Below are positions 27,021 through 33,578 of a stretch of DNA of 61,860 nucleotides, piece by piece (position 1 is the stretch's first letter; each line of letters begins with the position of its first letter). The stretch comes from Candidatus Bipolaricaulota bacterium (GTDB lineage Bacteria > Bipolaricaulota > Bipolaricaulia > RBG-16-55-9 > DRXL01), in NCBI GenBank assembly GCA_025060395.1, contig JANXCC010000009.1, positions 1 to 61,860 of the forward strand, written 5' to 3'. A program made the position numbers and the translations under genes. Under the pieces are notes generated by a model that saw nothing but the letters and a program-made list of their open reading frames with translations, was not told the origin of the DNA and made no database searches.

Positions 27021-27685
27021 AGCGCCCCCAGCTTCAACTTCACGTCTTCTAAGATCTTGCTCAGCTCGACCTTGGCGACGGGTTGGGTCTGTGGGTCAAA
27101 AAGACACTCTTGCGTGTAGAGCAGACAGAAGCTCAGATGGGGCTTGCGCGAGACGAGCGCGAAGCTCCCTGGAAGCTCTTTGCGCGCGATCACGAGCGTC
27201 CACGCGAACTCTTTCGCTTGGAGCTTGGCAAAGTCGCTCGACAAGAGCGTCGAGATCGCGAGATTCAGCTCCTCGGGCTCGAGCTTGCGCGTGCGCAGCG
27301 TCTCAATGACGGCTAAAAAGATGAGCTCACGAAAGCTGAATGGTCCTGACTCCCGGCGAATCGCCTCGTAGTATTCTAAGACTTCTCGGCTTAGCCAACT
27401 CAAGCGCAAAACTTCCTCGCGCGTGAAGCGTTGGTCTTTGAGCTCTGGGCTGAGCAACTGCGCGATCTCTTCGAGAGATTTCGTGTCTTTGAGCGCCTTG
27501 ATCTTCTCGATACGCTCTAAGATCTTCTGTTTGGGCAGAAACGTCTCCTGCCCGGTGAACGTCGATTTGCGAATGAACCACGACTCGGGGATGAGCCCCT
27601 CGCGCTTCCAGCGATAAAACTGTCCGTAAGAAATTCCCGTCAACTCCAGGACTTCCTTCTTGCTGATCAGCTCTTCTTCGGCCAT
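27017..27685 (-). CDS. YhbD-like (DUF4004) MerR-type regulator
   Basis: 222 aa from the ATG at 27685, 7 nt after AAGGAG. Residues about 8-75 form a MerR-like winged helix (SKKEVLELTGISYGQFYRWK, then REGLIPESWF) with KILERIEKIKALKDTKSLEE. The remainder is helical and alpha/beta. The arrangement yhbD followed by bactofilin genes matches Bacillus subtilis yhbD-bacE-bacF, which supports both calls. It is preceded by a promoter whose spacer carries AACAGTGTT, a candidate autoregulatory operator. Confidence 0.75.
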   Translation of the reverse strand: MAEEELISKKEVLELTGISYGQFYRWKREGLIPESWFIRKSTFTGQETFLPKQKILERIEKIKALKDTKSLEEIAQLLSPELKDQRFTREEVLRLSWLSREVLEYYEAIRRESGPFSFRELIFLAVIETLRTRKLEPEELNLAISTLLSSDFAKLQAKEFAWTLVIARKELPGSFALVSRKPHLSFCLLYTQECLFDPQTQPVAKVELSKILEDVKLKLGAL

Positions 27686-27703
27686 GACCAATCTCCTTGG
27701 GGC

Positions 27704-27970
27704 CTACGGCCCTGTGCATCCATTATAACATAACACTGTTTTGTTTAGCAAGTCAAAAAAATCTAGAGCTCCTGGTGTATCTGGCCGTTGGTACCGAATG
27801 ATTTGAACGCAAGAGCAAGAAACTCTGCGAAAGATCCCTGCTCTGTGCGCGATCTCTTTTGATAAATCTGGATCTCGCTCAAGAATGCCCGCCAGATTGC
27901 TTCGCGCTCGAGGTTCTTGCATTTCTCTTGCCGCCATCCCGATCTGCAGCTCATCGAAGATGTTGAACAT
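27704..27970 (-). CDS. Doubtful short gene between two similar promoters
   Basis: 88 codons starting MFNIFDELQIGMAAREM, with GAGGT 6 nt upstream and a good promoter at 27992-28020. The product is unlike any family I know. From about codon 45 the overlapping frame ending at 27763 (EFLALAFKSFGTNGQIHQEL) looks more protein-like, so it may be a frameshifted remnant. The 357-bp stretch 27692-28048 holds only this and the two promoters. Confidence 0.3.
   Translation of the reverse strand: MFNIFDELQIGMAAREMQEPRARSNLAGILERDPDLSKEIAHRAGIFRRVSCSCVQIIRYQRPDTPGALDFFDLLNKTVLCYNGCTGP
27722..27751 (-). promoter_or_regulatory. Promoter with spacer operator for yhbD/bactofilin operon
   Basis: Minus strand: TTGCTA (complement of 27746-27751), 18 bp, TATAAT (complement of 27722-27727) with an extended TGT. 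The 19-bp block attataacataacactgtt (plus strand 27722-27740) is repeated exactly at 27992-28010. It contains the near-palindrome AACA-C-TGTT within the spacer, the place where MerR-type regulators bind. Confidence 0.6.
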
Positions 27971-27991
27971 GGCGACCTCTTAGACGGCATT

Positions 27992-28020
27992 ATTATAACA
28001 TAACACTGTTACTTTATCAA
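27992..28020 (-). promoter_or_regulatory. Second copy of the promoter-operator
   Basis: Minus strand: TTGATA (complement of 28015-28020), 17 bp, extended TGT-TATAAT (complement of 27992-27997). The -10 and spacer are identical over 19 bp to the promoter at 27722. It would drive the doubtful gene at 27970 and reads on into yhbD. Confidence 0.65.
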
Positions 28021-28048
28021 GGGCCTCGACATAAATCAGCAACAGTAG

Positions 28049-28300
28049 CTACTTTCGGCGTCTTGGTCTCCGTCGCCAGCCCCCGCGCACGAAGTCACTC
28101 AGTGATATATCGTATGCCGTAACTAAGTCGTGAATGGCCGAGGTGGGAAGCCCTGCGCGTCGCAGTTCGCGCTCATAGCGCCGGACTGCTCGGTATTTGC
28201 TCCACCACAGCGTGAGCGCCAGCCAGCCCAATCGCAAGAGTAAGCTCTCAGCTACCCAAAGGGCTAGCAGAACCGTTCTGGCCCAGCGCCACGCCTTCAT
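28049..28300 (-). CDS. Small membrane-anchored protein with a GLP...YxISLxD motif
   Basis: 83 aa. One or two hydrophobic segments at the N-terminus (LLALWVAESLLLRLGWLALT), a basic helix, then RAGLPTSAIHDLVTAYDISL and an Arg-rich tail. The second part aligns with the gene just upstream (QGIPHEQAMEMAKNYMISLR). AGGAG precedes the start. Function unknown; probably works with its neighbour in the sigma-factor operon. Confidence 0.6.
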   Translation of the reverse strand: MKAWRWARTVLLALWVAESLLLRLGWLALTLWWSKYRAVRRYERELRRAGLPTSAIHDLVTAYDISLSDFVRGGWRRRPRRRK

Positions 28301-28304
28301 ACGC

Positions 28305-28598
28305 TTATGACTCCTTCTTCAGCTCTTTCTCGATCTCCTTCTCTCCCAGCTTCAAGCTCGGCTTGGCCAAGTCTCTCAGGCTGATCATATAGTTCTTGGC
28401 CATCTCCATCGCTTGCTCGTGGGGAATGCCCTGCTTGATCAGCTCGCTGTAAAAAGCTCCTACGGCCTTGCCAAACTGCTCTCCCGCCTCTGCGGAATAG
28501 ACGACGTCTCGCAAGCTTCTCAAGAGCGCTGGGATCTTGTCCGCGATCTTGTCCAAAAGCTGCGCAACTTCTTCAGGACCCCATTCTTCTTTAGACAT
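28305..28598 (-). CDS. Small helical protein of the sigma-factor operon
   Basis: 97 aa, soluble, strongly helical and charged (ends EIEKELKKES). Residues about 50-80 contain ELIKQGIPHEQAMEMAKNYM and ISLRDL, a motif shared with the next gene. AAAGAGGTG lies upstream. It follows the anti-sigma gene by 6 bp. No named family is certain. Confidence 0.6.
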   Translation of the reverse strand: MSKEEWGPEEVAQLLDKIADKIPALLRSLRDVVYSAEAGEQFGKAVGAFYSELIKQGIPHEQAMEMAKNYMISLRDLAKPSLKLGEKEIEKELKKES

Positions 28599-28604
28599 TC
28601 TCTT

Positions 28605-28979
28605 TCACCTCTTTCTGCGCTTCAGTTCCCAGCCGAGGGCTTCGATCTCTGGCTCGACTTTCACCCGCCCGCGCTCGTAGAGCACACCGAGTGAAAATCC
28701 CAGCGCGAAGATCTGCCAGCTCAGCTGGGCTATCGTATGTCGTCCTTCCGAGCGAATTCGTTCAACTGTCTGAGCCAAAAGCTCTTCCGTTGGCTCTGGA
28801 ACACCCTCAACGCTCAGAGCGACAAGCCCTTTGATCTGCCGAATCTCTTGGAGCTCACGCCGGCAGTGCGCACAGCGCGCAAGATGCGCTTCGACTTTCG
28901 CGCGCTCTTCTTCTGCCAGTGTGCCGTTAGCGTACCAGGGCAGAAGCTCTCTCAGCTCTTGCGGGCAACGAAATCTCAC
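28605..28979 (-). CDS. Zinc-finger (ZAS) transmembrane anti-sigma factor
   Basis: 124 aa. The N-terminal anti-sigma zinc-finger pattern is visible (CPQELRELLPWYANGTL, then HLARCAHCRREL with HxxxCxxC). A single hydrophobic stretch in the C-terminal half (LSWQIFALGFSLGVLY) could anchor it to the membrane, leaving little outside. It holds the co-encoded ECF sigma factor inactive. It overlaps the sigma gene by 4 bp. Confidence 0.85.
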   Translation of the reverse strand: MRFRCPQELRELLPWYANGTLAEEERAKVEAHLARCAHCRRELQEIRQIKGLVALSVEGVPEPTEELLAQTVERIRSEGRHTIAQLSWQIFALGFSLGVLYERGRVKVEPEIEALGWELKRRKR

Positions 28980-29524
28980 AGCGTCTCACCGCCCTCGCGC
29001 AAGAGCTTTCTGAGATGCTCTTTCGCATAGTAAACGCGACTCTTCACCGTGCCCTCGGGACACCCTAAAATCTGCGCGATCTCTGAGTACGAGAGATCGT
29101 TATAGAACGCGAGCATGATCACTTCGCGGTGTTCTGGGGAGAGTTTCTCTAAAGCTGCGCGCACGCGCTCGGCTTGGACTTCGCGCTGAGCGATCTGCTC
29201 AGGGGTCGCGCGCGCCAACACCCCTCGGTCAAGTTTCTCTCTTACCAGCTTTGGTTCGCGCTCGCGCGCCCGTGCGCGATCTAATGCTTTATTTCGAGCA
29301 ATCCCCAAGACCCAGCTCGACACTTGGCTCTGCTCGTGAAAATTCTTCGCGCTCTTCCAGACAGCGATCATGGTCTCTTGGACGACTTCTTCGGCTTGGG
29401 ACGGATCGTTGAGATAGCCCATAGCAAACCGAAAGATTCTCGGTGCATAGCAACGAAAGAGCTGTGCAAACGCTCCTTCATCTCCTTGAGCGATTTGGCG
29501 AACCCAAGCGATCTCATCGGGCAT
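28976..29524 (-). CDS. ECF-type RNA polymerase sigma factor
   Basis: 182 aa. Region 2 (about 20-90: FRFAMGYLNDPSQAEEVVQE) and region 4 (about 120-180: LSPEHREVIMLAFYNDLSYS, then EIAQILGCPEGTVKSRVYYA) are complete, with a short linker, as in group 4 sigma factors. It forms an operon with the anti-sigma factor and two small genes, and may control the downstream bactofilin genes. No ECF-type -35 (AAC) promoter was recognised in front of it; its own control is unclear. Confidence 0.92.
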   Translation of the reverse strand: MPDEIAWVRQIAQGDEGAFAQLFRCYAPRIFRFAMGYLNDPSQAEEVVQETMIAVWKSAKNFHEQSQVSSWVLGIARNKALDRARAREREPKLVREKLDRGVLARATPEQIAQREVQAERVRAALEKLSPEHREVIMLAFYNDLSYSEIAQILGCPEGTVKSRVYYAKEHLRKLLREGGETL

Positions 29525-29594
29525 CTATGCGCTCCCGCTCTAGAATATAGCACTAGTAAGTCGTCAAAGAGGAGAGAGGGGTTCAGTGTGGGGG

Positions 29595-29623
29595 TTGACG
29601 GTAGTGGGTTCATTGACTAAACT
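29595..29623 (+). promoter_or_regulatory. Promoter for the tRNA pair
   Basis: TTGACG (29595-29600), 17-bp spacer, TAAACT (29618-29623), 57 bp before tRNA-Arg. Confidence 0.5.
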
Positions 29624-29680
29624 TAAGTGTTCTCTCTTCGACCGCTTGTGGCGGGCGAAGGCGCAGTCCACGCGCAGCGT

Positions 29681-29753
29681 GCGCCCGTAGCTCAATTGGA
29701 AGAGCAGCGGCCTTCGGAGCCGCGGGTTGGGGGTTCAAGTCCCTCCGGGCGCG
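29681..29753 (+). tRNA. tRNA-Arg (anticodon UCG)
   Basis: A complete cloverleaf of 73 nt: acceptor GCGCCCG/CGGGCGC, D-arm GCTC..GAGC, anticodon stem GCGGC/GCCGC with loop CTTCGGA (anticodon TCG, reads CGA), T-arm GGGGG-TTCAAGT-CCCTC. The discriminator is G, and CCA is not encoded directly after it. Confidence 0.93.
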
Positions 29754-29754
29754 C

Positions 29755-29804
29755 CCCAGACTTCGTCTGGGCTGTATGTCTTCGCCAGCCAGAGGCTGGC
29801 GAAG
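29755..29804 (+). other. Two hairpins in the tRNA spacer
   Basis: Stem CCCAGAC/GTCTGGG (29755-29771, loop TTC) and an 11-bp stem CTTCGCCAGCC/GGCTGGCGAAG (29780-29804, loop AGA) fill the 74 bp between the tRNAs. They are probably processing or stabilising elements of the tRNA precursor; neither has a T-run. Confidence 0.5.
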
Positions 29805-29827
29805 GCGAATGGTCCAGGCGAAGCCTA

Positions 29828-29909
29828 GCGGGGGTGGCGGAATTGGCAGACGCGCAGGACTTAGGATCCTGTGGGGCAACCCGTGGGGGTTCGACTCCCC
29901 CCCTCCGCA
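29828..29909 (+). tRNA. tRNA-Leu (anticodon UAG)
   Basis: About 82 nt: acceptor GCGGGGG/CCTCCGC, long D-arm, anticodon stem CAGGA/TCCTG with loop CTTAGGA (anticodon TAG, reads CUA), an extended variable arm (class II), T-arm ending GGTTCGACTCC. The discriminator is A; no CCA is encoded. Confidence 0.92.
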
Positions 29910-29951
29910 GAAATAGCCTGACAGTTCACAGCCAAGAACCTTGAATAGCTG

Positions 29952-30950
29952 CTACTGCGCTAGCTCTGCTAGTTGCGCTACCGTCCCCACAAGCGCCTGC
30001 ACGATCCGCCGTGCGTAAGAGAGATTGATCGCCTGTAGGGTGTCCCCTGTTGTGTGATAGTATGGGTTGAAATCTTCGGACTCGCCGAGCTCCGTGTCTT
30101 CGATGATAAGCACGGCCGGATATCCTTGACGCGCGAACGACGCGTGGTCACTCCACGGCGGCGCCTGATCTGGCACCTCAGGCGTAAGCTTTAAGCCATA
30201 ACGATTAGTCGTCGTGATGAGCAGCTGCCCCAGCTGGTACGAGTCTTCATCAGGGGCTTGGATCTCAAAGACCCCGTTGTCATCGCTGTCGTAGCCGATC
30301 ATGTCCATATTGAAGACACCCACAATATTTGCGCCCTCGCGCTTGAGGCGCGCTGCGTAGGCCCGGCTGCCTACCAGCCCTTGCTCCTCTCCTGTAAAGA
30401 GCACAAAATAGATAGAGCGCTTGAACTTATACTGACTCAAGACGCGCGCGGCCTCGAGGACGCCAGCACTGCCACTGGCGTTGTCGTCGGCCCCTGGAGC
30501 CACACGGCTTGTCCTAACCCCTTGGGAGAAGCTATCCAAGTGCGCTGTAATGAGAACGATCTCAGGGCTTTGAGGATCGGCACCTGGCAAGATAGCTTCG
30601 ACATTATAAGACAGTCCCGGCCGACACGCGAGGGAGTATGGGTCGAGCTTCGTCCGCAATCCCAACTTCTCGAAATACTGACGCCCATACTCAACGGCGC
30701 GATCAATCGCTGGACCATCGCAGGACCAACGCGACCCTTGGGCATTGCACGCTTCGCCGCCTTCGGCAGACTGCAAGTAACAGATATGCTCGCGTAGCTG
30801 CTCCTCTTGCACCTGCTCCATCAGGGCGACCAGGGGATCTCCAGGTTGCAGCGCCGCGGTAGCTGTCGAGAACTGCGCGATGAAACTCGCCGTTCCTAGC
30901 ACCCCACAGAACAAAAAGACTATGGTTACACTCACAAACAATCGCTTCAT
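29952..30950 (-). CDS. Exported M28-family zinc aminopeptidase
   Basis: 332 aa with a signal peptide (first about 25 residues). M28 dizinc ligands appear in order: ITAHLDS, GADDNASG, TGEEQG, FNMDMIGYD and YYHTTGDT. Such enzymes remove N-terminal residues from peptides outside the cell, which would suit the peptide importers in this window. GAGGTGA precedes the ATG. Single gene with its own promoter. Confidence 0.9.
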   Translation of the reverse strand: MKRLFVSVTIVFLFCGVLGTASFIAQFSTATAALQPGDPLVALMEQVQEEQLREHICYLQSAEGGEACNAQGSRWSCDGPAIDRAVEYGRQYFEKLGLRTKLDPYSLACRPGLSYNVEAILPGADPQSPEIVLITAHLDSFSQGVRTSRVAPGADDNASGSAGVLEAARVLSQYKFKRSIYFVLFTGEEQGLVGSRAYAARLKREGANIVGVFNMDMIGYDSDDNGVFEIQAPDEDSYQLGQLLITTTNRYGLKLTPEVPDQAPPWSDHASFARQGYPAVLIIEDTELGESEDFNPYYHTTGDTLQAINLSYARRIVQALVGTVAQLAELAQ

Positions 30951-30975
30951 GGTTCAAGCTCACCTCGTGGTGGCT

Positions 30976-31003
30976 ATTTTGCCAATTTTTCAGGGAATGT
31001 CAA
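30976..31003 (-). promoter_or_regulatory. Promoter for the M28 peptidase
   Basis: Minus strand TTGACA (complement of 30998-31003), 16 bp, CAAAAT (complement of 30976-30981), 25 nt before the start codon. Confidence 0.5.
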
Positions 31004-31013
31004 GGGAGATATC

Positions 31014-31748
31014 TCAAATGAGGTTCTCCTTGAGCCGGATCTCGAAAGGCTCAGCGATCTTTCTCAAGCTTTCTCGATCACGCAAGTAGATCCTCGGGCC
31101 GTCGAGGTCTACGTAACCACGCTCTTTAAACGAGCTTAAGGTCCGAATCGCTGTCTCCGTGGAGATCCCGGCCATCTCCGCCAACTCTGAACGAGACAGC
31201 TCTACGCCCACATAAAGCCCGCGCTCTTCAGGAATCCCATAGACTTGAGCCATCATCAGCAACAACCGAGCTAAACGCTCGTCACTCCCACCGTAGCTCG
31301 TCTCGATTAGGCGATCCTGGAAGGCCTTGATCTCCCGAGAGAGCTTCTCGATGATCCTCAAAGCGACCTTGGGGTACCTCTCCAAAAACGAGATAAATGG
31401 CTCACGTTGATAGAAATTCATGCGCGTGGGTTCGAGCGTCTGCGCGTAGGCTGAGTAGACTTCCCGGTCGAACATGGTCTTCTCCCCCAGCATCTCGCCA
31501 GGGCCGAGCAATTTGAGGATCTGCTTCTTTCCTTGAGGAGAGTGCTTAGCCAACTTCACTTTCCCAGTACAGATGACATAGAACCCAAACGCCGGTTCCC
31601 CCTCTTGGAAGATCAGCTCGTCCTTGTCGTACGAGACGGGGCGAGCCATGGCCCGCAGCTCTTTCAACCCTTTCTCATCCAAGTCTGAAAAGATCCACGA
31701 ACACTCACCGCGACAGTCGGCCCGATGCCCTCCTGGAGTGATTGCCAT
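31014..31748 (-). CDS. Crp/Fnr-family transcriptional regulator
   Basis: 244 aa. N-terminal cyclic-nucleotide-binding-like beta-roll (about 20-140: LIFQEGEPAFGFYVICTGKV, GPGEMLGEKTMF), long dimer helix, and a C-terminal winged helix (LSRSELAEMAGISTETAIRT). The cNMP phosphate-binding Arg is not obvious. An N-terminal CRGEC could bind metal or Fe-S, but the full FNR cysteine set is absent. It is probably a redox or nutrient sensor. GGAGGTG lies before the ATG. Confidence 0.88.
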   Translation of the reverse strand: MAITPGGHRADCRGECSWIFSDLDEKGLKELRAMARPVSYDKDELIFQEGEPAFGFYVICTGKVKLAKHSPQGKKQILKLLGPGEMLGEKTMFDREVYSAYAQTLEPTRMNFYQREPFISFLERYPKVALRIIEKLSREIKAFQDRLIETSYGGSDERLARLLLMMAQVYGIPEERGLYVGVELSRSELAEMAGISTETAIRTLSSFKERGYVDLDGPRIYLRDRESLRKIAEPFEIRLKENLI

Positions 31749-31766
31749 AGAACACCTCCAGCTTTA

Positions 31767-31795
31767 AGTGTACGCCGTCGCATTTCCAAACTCAA
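31767..31795 (-). promoter_or_regulatory. Promoter for the Crp/Fnr-type regulator
   Basis: Minus strand TTGAGT (complement of 31790-31795), 17 bp, TACACT (complement of 31767-31772). The -35 overlaps the stop region of the NYN gene. Confidence 0.5.
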
Positions 31796-32625
31796 GCTCC
31801 CTCTTCCATACTTTCCCTGCCCTCACCCATCACCATAGACTGGGACAGGGGCTTGGATTCTAATCCCAACACCTTGCGCACCAGGGGGTTCCTTCTATCC
31901 AGGCGATACCCTTCGATCTCGCGGCTCTCACCGGGATAGTACTTAAGAACGATCCGGCCATCGCGCTTGAGGCGCTCAAAGAAATCCCGCGCCTCCGCCC
32001 AGGTACTAAAGCCAAACTCCGGCCTCTCGATTAACTTATCAATTACGAGCTTCCACCCGATGTAATGATACGTCCCTTCGAGCAGCTCGCGCTCCAGGCG
32101 ATCGAAGAGCTTGATGAATTTTTCGAGTCGTTCGTCTATAGCCGTATCGGCGTTGAACGGCACATAGACCGCGACGTCCTTAAGTACCTGGGCGACGGTG
32201 CCCTCTAGCCCGCAGATAATGACTTCTTTGCCGAAGTCGTTGCGCGCCAAGTTGACGACATCTAAGAAGATCTTATCCCCTGTCAGCAAGACGTAGCGGG
32301 TGATCTCCTTGCGGAACGCCAGGGTGCGTAGGACATCCACGGCCATGCGCATATCTATTTTATTCTTTGTGGGGCGGCCCTCACGATCGCGGTCTTTGGG
32401 GACGTTAATAGCTTGGACCCCTTCGTTATCGAGATCGAGCTTGAAGTGTTCCGGGTAAGTGGGCTCACTGAAGTCTGCATAGACGTTGATGAACTTGACG
32501 CTCCCAAAAGATCTAGCTTTCTCGACGAGTTCATCAGCGGTCAAGTCACGCCCATATTGATGCCGAAAACCGATGTAGATGTTCTCGAGATCGATAAAGA
32601 CAGCAGTTTCGGGTTGTCCATTCAT
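31792..32625 (-). CDS. NYN-domain (LabA/DUF88-like) putative RNase
   Basis: 277 aa. The PIN-like NYN fold runs from about 7 to 170: FIDLENI, KNKIDMRMAVDVL and LLTGDKIFLDVVNLA supply the acidic metal-site residues. The last motif is TGDKIF instead of the usual TGDSDF, so one acidic residue is replaced. A C-terminal winged-helix-like region (about 180-255, KLVIDKLIERPEF) may bind RNA. Predicted cytoplasmic ribonuclease or RNA-binding protein. AAGGAGG upstream. Confidence 0.8.
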   Translation of the reverse strand: MNGQPETAVFIDLENIYIGFRHQYGRDLTADELVEKARSFGSVKFINVYADFSEPTYPEHFKLDLDNEGVQAINVPKDRDREGRPTKNKIDMRMAVDVLRTLAFRKEITRYVLLTGDKIFLDVVNLARNDFGKEVIICGLEGTVAQVLKDVAVYVPFNADTAIDERLEKFIKLFDRLERELLEGTYHYIGWKLVIDKLIERPEFGFSTWAEARDFFERLKRDGRIVLKYYPGESREIEGYRLDRRNPLVRKVLGLESKPLSQSMVMGEGRESMEEGA

Positions 32626-32693
32626 AGAAATTCCTCCTTGATTTGCTCATGCTAGGGGATTGGCTCAGTTGTCAAAGATCAGCAAGTCATTTC

Positions 32694-32721
32694 ATTATAA
32701 GAAGCGCTTACCAAAAGTCAA
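32694..32721 (-). promoter_or_regulatory. Promoter for the NYN gene
   Basis: Minus strand TTGACT (complement of 32716-32721), 16 bp, TATAAT (complement of 32694-32699). A second possible set, TTGACA (complement of 32670-32675) and TAGCAT (complement of 32648-32653), lies downstream. The predicted leader from the first is about 62 nt. Confidence 0.6.
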
Positions 32722-33578
32722 ATGCTGTGAGAAGGATTTTTGAGAAACTCCAAGATCACTCTGTGGACTTCCTCGGGGCGCTCGCGCGGCGCCCAGTGGC
32801 CACACTGAGGAATCACATGGAGCTGGGCGTTTTTGAAGAGCCGCTGCGCCCGCCGCGCTGCCTCGACGGGCACGATACGATCACGCTCACCGTGAATGAG
32901 CAGCACTGGGGCTTCGATGCGCCCAAGATCGCCAAGAAAATTTGTCTTCACTGAGTTCCACCGGATCTCGTCGCGCAGCCAGTAAGCAAAAGCCCTTCGG
33001 GCTTTGGGATGTCTGGCCCACTGAGCAACTTCTTCAAGAATCTCCGGCGTGATGAAGCTGGGATTGCCCGTGAGCACCTGCATCCCCAGCTTCAGTACAG
33101 TTTGGCTGTAGCGCATGGGCAGCACAGCTATATTTTGTTGGAGTCTAGCCCAGCGCGTTAGTGCCCATACTAGAAAATGTGCCTGAAGGCGCTCCTGCAG
33201 CCCGTAGCTATCTATGAGCACGAGCTTCTCGACGCGCTCAGGGGCGCGGAGCGCCACCCCAAGCGCAATCGCCCCGCCCATCGAAAGCCCGATCAGACTT
33301 GCTCTGGAGAGCTTCAGAGCGTCGAGCAGCTTCTGCACAAAGTCTATAAAGAACTCGGTCGTGTACGCTATCTTGGGCTTATCACTGAAGCCATAGCCGG
33401 GCAAATCGGGAGCGTAGACGCGATAATACGGTGCGAGCGCTTCTATCGTGAATCGCCACGAGAGCGACGCGGAATCGATCCCGCCGCCGTGTAACAACAG
33501 AATATGAGGGCCGCGCTCCCCGGCAGTGAGACATCGAATGCGCAGACCGTCTATGTGCAACCACTGCTCATGGGTCAT
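32718..33578 (-). CDS. Alpha/beta-fold hydrolase
   Basis: 286 aa. HGGG oxyanion loop, nucleophile elbow GLSMGG, acid in LLIHGERDRIVP and final catalytic His in CGHWAPRERPEEV. It resembles the 2-hydroxymuconic-semialdehyde hydrolase/lipase-like esterases, but the substrate cannot be assigned. It overlaps the upstream lipoprotein gene by 4 bp and is translated from the same mRNA. Confidence 0.88.
   Translation of the reverse strand: MTHEQWLHIDGLRIRCLTAGERGPHILLLHGGGIDSASLSWRFTIEALAPYYRVYAPDLPGYGFSDKPKIAYTTEFFIDFVQKLLDALKLSRASLIGLSMGGAIALGVALRAPERVEKLVLIDSYGLQERLQAHFLVWALTRWARLQQNIAVLPMRYSQTVLKLGMQVLTGNPSFITPEILEEVAQWARHPKARRAFAYWLRDEIRWNSVKTNFLGDLGRIEAPVLLIHGERDRIVPVEAARRAQRLFKNAQLHVIPQCGHWAPRERPEEVHRVILEFLKNPSHSI

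Noticed and set aside
27763-27990. Alternative 75-aa frame starting at 27990
   Set aside because: Its N-terminal part (Cys/Ser-rich) looks non-coding and lies across the promoter; only its tail looks protein-like.
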